Positions 5,812-7,253 of a stretch of DNA of 7,253 bases are shown piece by piece. Below the pieces are notes generated by a model. It ran no database searches. It saw nothing but the letters and a program-made list of their open reading frames with translations, and was not told the origin of the DNA. This DNA comes from Parcubacteria group bacterium SW_4_49_11. GTDB taxonomy: Bacteria; Patescibacteriota; Minisyncoccia; SW-4-49-11. Location of the stretch: positions 1 through 7,253 of the forward strand of contig PXOY01000042.1 of NCBI GenBank assembly GCA_003021915.1. The letters run 5' to 3'. The position numbers and the translations under genes are program-made. How positions within the stretch are numbered: the stretch's first letter is position 1; the number at the start of each line of letters is the position of its first letter.

Positions 5812-6546
5812 ATGGCCCGGCTCTACCGCGCACGCGGGATTGTACTCTCCTTTCGAGAAATGACAGAGCGAGACCGGCTTATTATTGTCTTTACGAAGGC
5901 ATGGGGGAAAAAGACCCTTCTTGCGAAAGGTATTAAGCGCGAAGGAGCGAAGTTGAGGTATCGGCTGAATCCGTACTCGGTGGTAGAGGTGGAATGTGTG
6001 CCGGGACGTTCGTTCGACCGGGTTATCGCGGTGAACGATGTGGCAAGCCTCAACGATCTGTTGGGCGAGGCGACGCGTTCTTTGGTGACGTATAGCTTAG
6101 CATTGGTGGTCTTTGATATTCTGGAGACAATGGGACAAGAGTCCGACCCGGAGCCGGAGCTCTTTGAGGAAGCGGTTGCAATCTGTCAGACGCTCGCTGA
6201 TATCACGCCTTCCGAATGGGACTTCATGCTCGTATTCATGATTTTTCGGCTTCTGTTTTTGAGTGGGGTAGGGGTGGACTTAACCCGCTGTGTGCGTTCC
6301 GGAGCGGTGAAGAGCCCTCGGTTTGTTCTTCATCTGCGCGAAGGAGGACTGGTGAGCTCGTCCTATGCCGACACGCGCGAGGGAGACATGTGGCTGAAAT
6401 CCGACGAAATCGCTCTTCTGAGAGCCTTTCAAGCGGGGCATTTTCAAAGAGTGGTTACTCCGTTTCTCGACGACAGCACACTTGCCGATCATTTGATTCA
6501 GATGAGCTTTCGGTATCTCGAGTATCAGGCGTCATGTACGATATAA
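5812..6546 (+). CDS. recO: DNA repair protein RecO
   Basis: RecO helps load RecA onto SSB-coated single-stranded DNA and anneals complementary strands in the RecFOR recombination pathway. The 244 residues match the family length. The N-terminal OB fold (about residues 1-80) has the usual signature: ARGIVLSF, then ERDRLIIVFT, then WGKKTLLAKGIKR. A helical C-terminal region follows, with FRLLFLSGVGVDLTRC (residues 145-160) and REGGL (176-180). Many RecO proteins carry a four-cysteine zinc finger here (CxxC, then CxxC). In this protein only C160 remains, and the others are S163, S182 and Y185, so zinc binding is unlikely. E. coli RecO also lacks the finger. The ATG is fixed by an in-frame TGA at 5806-5808 and starts 7 bases after the RNase J stop. 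No Shine-Dalgarno is present, so translational coupling is likely. Confidence 0.92.
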   Translation: MARLYRARGIVLSFREMTERDRLIIVFTKAWGKKTLLAKGIKREGAKLRYRLNPYSVVEVECVPGRSFDRVIAVNDVASLNDLLGEATRSLVTYSLALVVFDILETMGQESDPEPELFEEAVAICQTLADITPSEWDFMLVFMIFRLLFLSGVGVDLTRCVRSGAVKSPRFVLHLREGGLVSSSYADTREGDMWLKSDEIALLRAFQAGHFQRVVTPFLDDSTLADHLIQMSFRYLEYQASCTI

Positions 6547-6547
6547 T
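6542..6547 (+). promoter_or_regulatory. Possible -10 element upstream of the last gene
   Basis: TATAAT overlaps the recO stop codon and lies 30 bases before the next ATG, similar to the geometry at rpsP. No good -35 lies 16-18 bases upstream; the best is TCGAGT (6518-6523). The hexamer may simply be chance at an Ile-stop junction. If real, it would let the downstream gene be transcribed independently. Confidence 0.25.
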
Positions 6548-6577
6548 GTATCGTAAGTTCTGTAAAATCCGTGTATT

Positions 6578-7253
6578 ATGTCGTTTCTCAAAGAAACTCA
6601 GAAAAAAATGAAACAAAAAAGAGGCTTTGAAAAATTAAAGCGCTCCAATAAAACCCCATACAGCTCGAAAGGAAAGAGAAAGCGGGGCGGTCCTGGTAAA
6701 GAAGCGTTTCAGGGCGGGCAAAAACCGGTCCTCAGACGCTACAAAAAAGAACTGTTGATCGGTTTTGGTAGCCTCCTGGCGCTTGTTCTCGTAATTATTG
6801 GAATTCGCGCACTCGTATATTTGAATGAGCAGCGGTTTCAGGAAGAAAACGTTACGTTTAGCATTGAAGGGCAAACAGACGTTTCCGCGGGCGAACGACA
6901 GACCTATACCGTCCGCTATACGAACAACAATCAGGTTACCCTTCAAAACGCGGAACTTTCCTTGAATCTGTCCGACTCGTTTCAAAATGTGGAGATCGCG
7001 CTTCTTGATCAGCAACGTAAAACGCTTGATGCCTTTCAGATCGGAGAAATAGAACCCGGAGAATCGTTCGAGTTTGAGGTGTCGGGCCGATTTGTGGCGC
7101 CAGTGGAAAGTTTGCAGTATTTGCGCGGAAGACTCAAGTATAGTCCTGCTCCCGAGGAGAATTCCTATATAGCTGATACAGAGCTTGCCGTTTCTATCAC
7201 TGATAGTCCGCTGGTCGTGAATGTACGAGCACCACAAGAAGTGGCGAGCGGGG
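6578..7253 (+). CDS. Membrane-anchored protein with DUF11/CARDB-like domain (3' end outside window)
   Basis: The frame is open from ATG 6578 to the right edge, giving 225 residues of an incomplete protein. An in-frame TAA at 6563-6565 fixes the earliest ATG; a second ATG lies at 6608. The first 57 residues are strongly basic (many Lys and Arg, including KGKRKRGG) and should be cytoplasmic. One membrane segment follows at about 59-81 (LLIGFGSLLALVLVIIGIRALV). From about 92 the chain looks like an extracytoplasmic beta-sandwich: SAGERQTYTVRYTNNNQVTL (103-122), then IGEIEPGESFEFEVSG (155-170). That order, a sustained-by-Gly start, a Tyr-Thr-Asn strand and a G-x-x-x-PGES strand, is typical of DUF11/CARDB-type Ig-like repeats in cell-surface proteins. 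More such repeats may lie beyond the window. The exact function is unknown. It begins 31 bases after recO and may share its transcript. Confidence 0.8.
   Translation, partial: MSFLKETQKKMKQKRGFEKLKRSNKTPYSSKGKRKRGGPGKEAFQGGQKPVLRRYKKELLIGFGSLLALVLVIIGIRALVYLNEQRFQEENVTFSIEGQTDVSAGERQTYTVRYTNNNQVTLQNAELSLNLSDSFQNVEIALLDQQRKTLDAFQIGEIEPGESFEFEVSGRFVAPVESLQYLRGRLKYSPAPEENSYIADTELAVSITDSPLVVNVRAPQEVASG

Noticed and set aside
1782..6546. TGA recoded as glycine (code 25), as in some Candidate Phyla
   Set aside because: None of the genes contains an in-frame TGA, whereas recoded genomes use TGA often inside genes. The standard code suffices.

Overview
The window looks like chromosomal DNA of a bacterium of roughly even base composition. 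The genes use the standard code: none contains an in-frame TGA, and all five visible stops are TAA or TAG. The signature genes are ribosomal protein S16, two tandem ribonuclease J paralogues and RecO. Starts lack Shine-Dalgarno sequences, S16 stands apart from its usual rimM/trmD/rplS partners, and the flanking envelope proteins are unrecognisable. Together these suggest an uncultivated lineage such as the Candidate Phyla Radiation (Patescibacteria, perhaps Peregrinibacteria-like). That placement is an inference, not something the sequence proves.

Layout. Positions 1-1219 hold two overlapping minus-strand genes. The downstream one is an exported, Glu/Gly-rich, Cys-containing protein cut by the left edge. 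The upstream one is a 269-residue protein with a single N-terminal membrane anchor. Neither has a recognised function. Positions 1220-1781 form a 562-base divergent intergenic region. It holds arrays of 7-base repeats, two opposed REP-like palindromic elements, several further hairpins and, at its right end, a consensus -35/-10 promoter. From 1782 everything reads on the plus strand: rpsP (1782-2072), a 189-base gap with a second promoter-like site, then a compact cluster. The cluster is an RNase J-family protein (2262-4001), a second RNase J (4026-5804), recO (5812-6546) and a membrane-anchored protein with an extracytoplasmic DUF11/CARDB-like domain (from 6578, cut by the right edge). Gaps in the cluster are 24, 7 and 31 bases.

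The most notable observation is the RNase J pair. The second copy keeps six of the seven metal ligands known from Bacillus subtilis RNase J1. The first copy has lost three of the seven, including the bridging aspartate, plus the beta-CASP motif A aspartate, yet keeps the whole fold and the C-terminal domain. It looks like a conserved pseudonuclease that could act as a regulatory or structural partner of the second copy. Both copies also lack the usual histidine of beta-CASP motif C (Lys in the first, Tyr in the second). RecO follows the pair closely enough to be translationally linked and has lost most of its zinc-finger cysteines.
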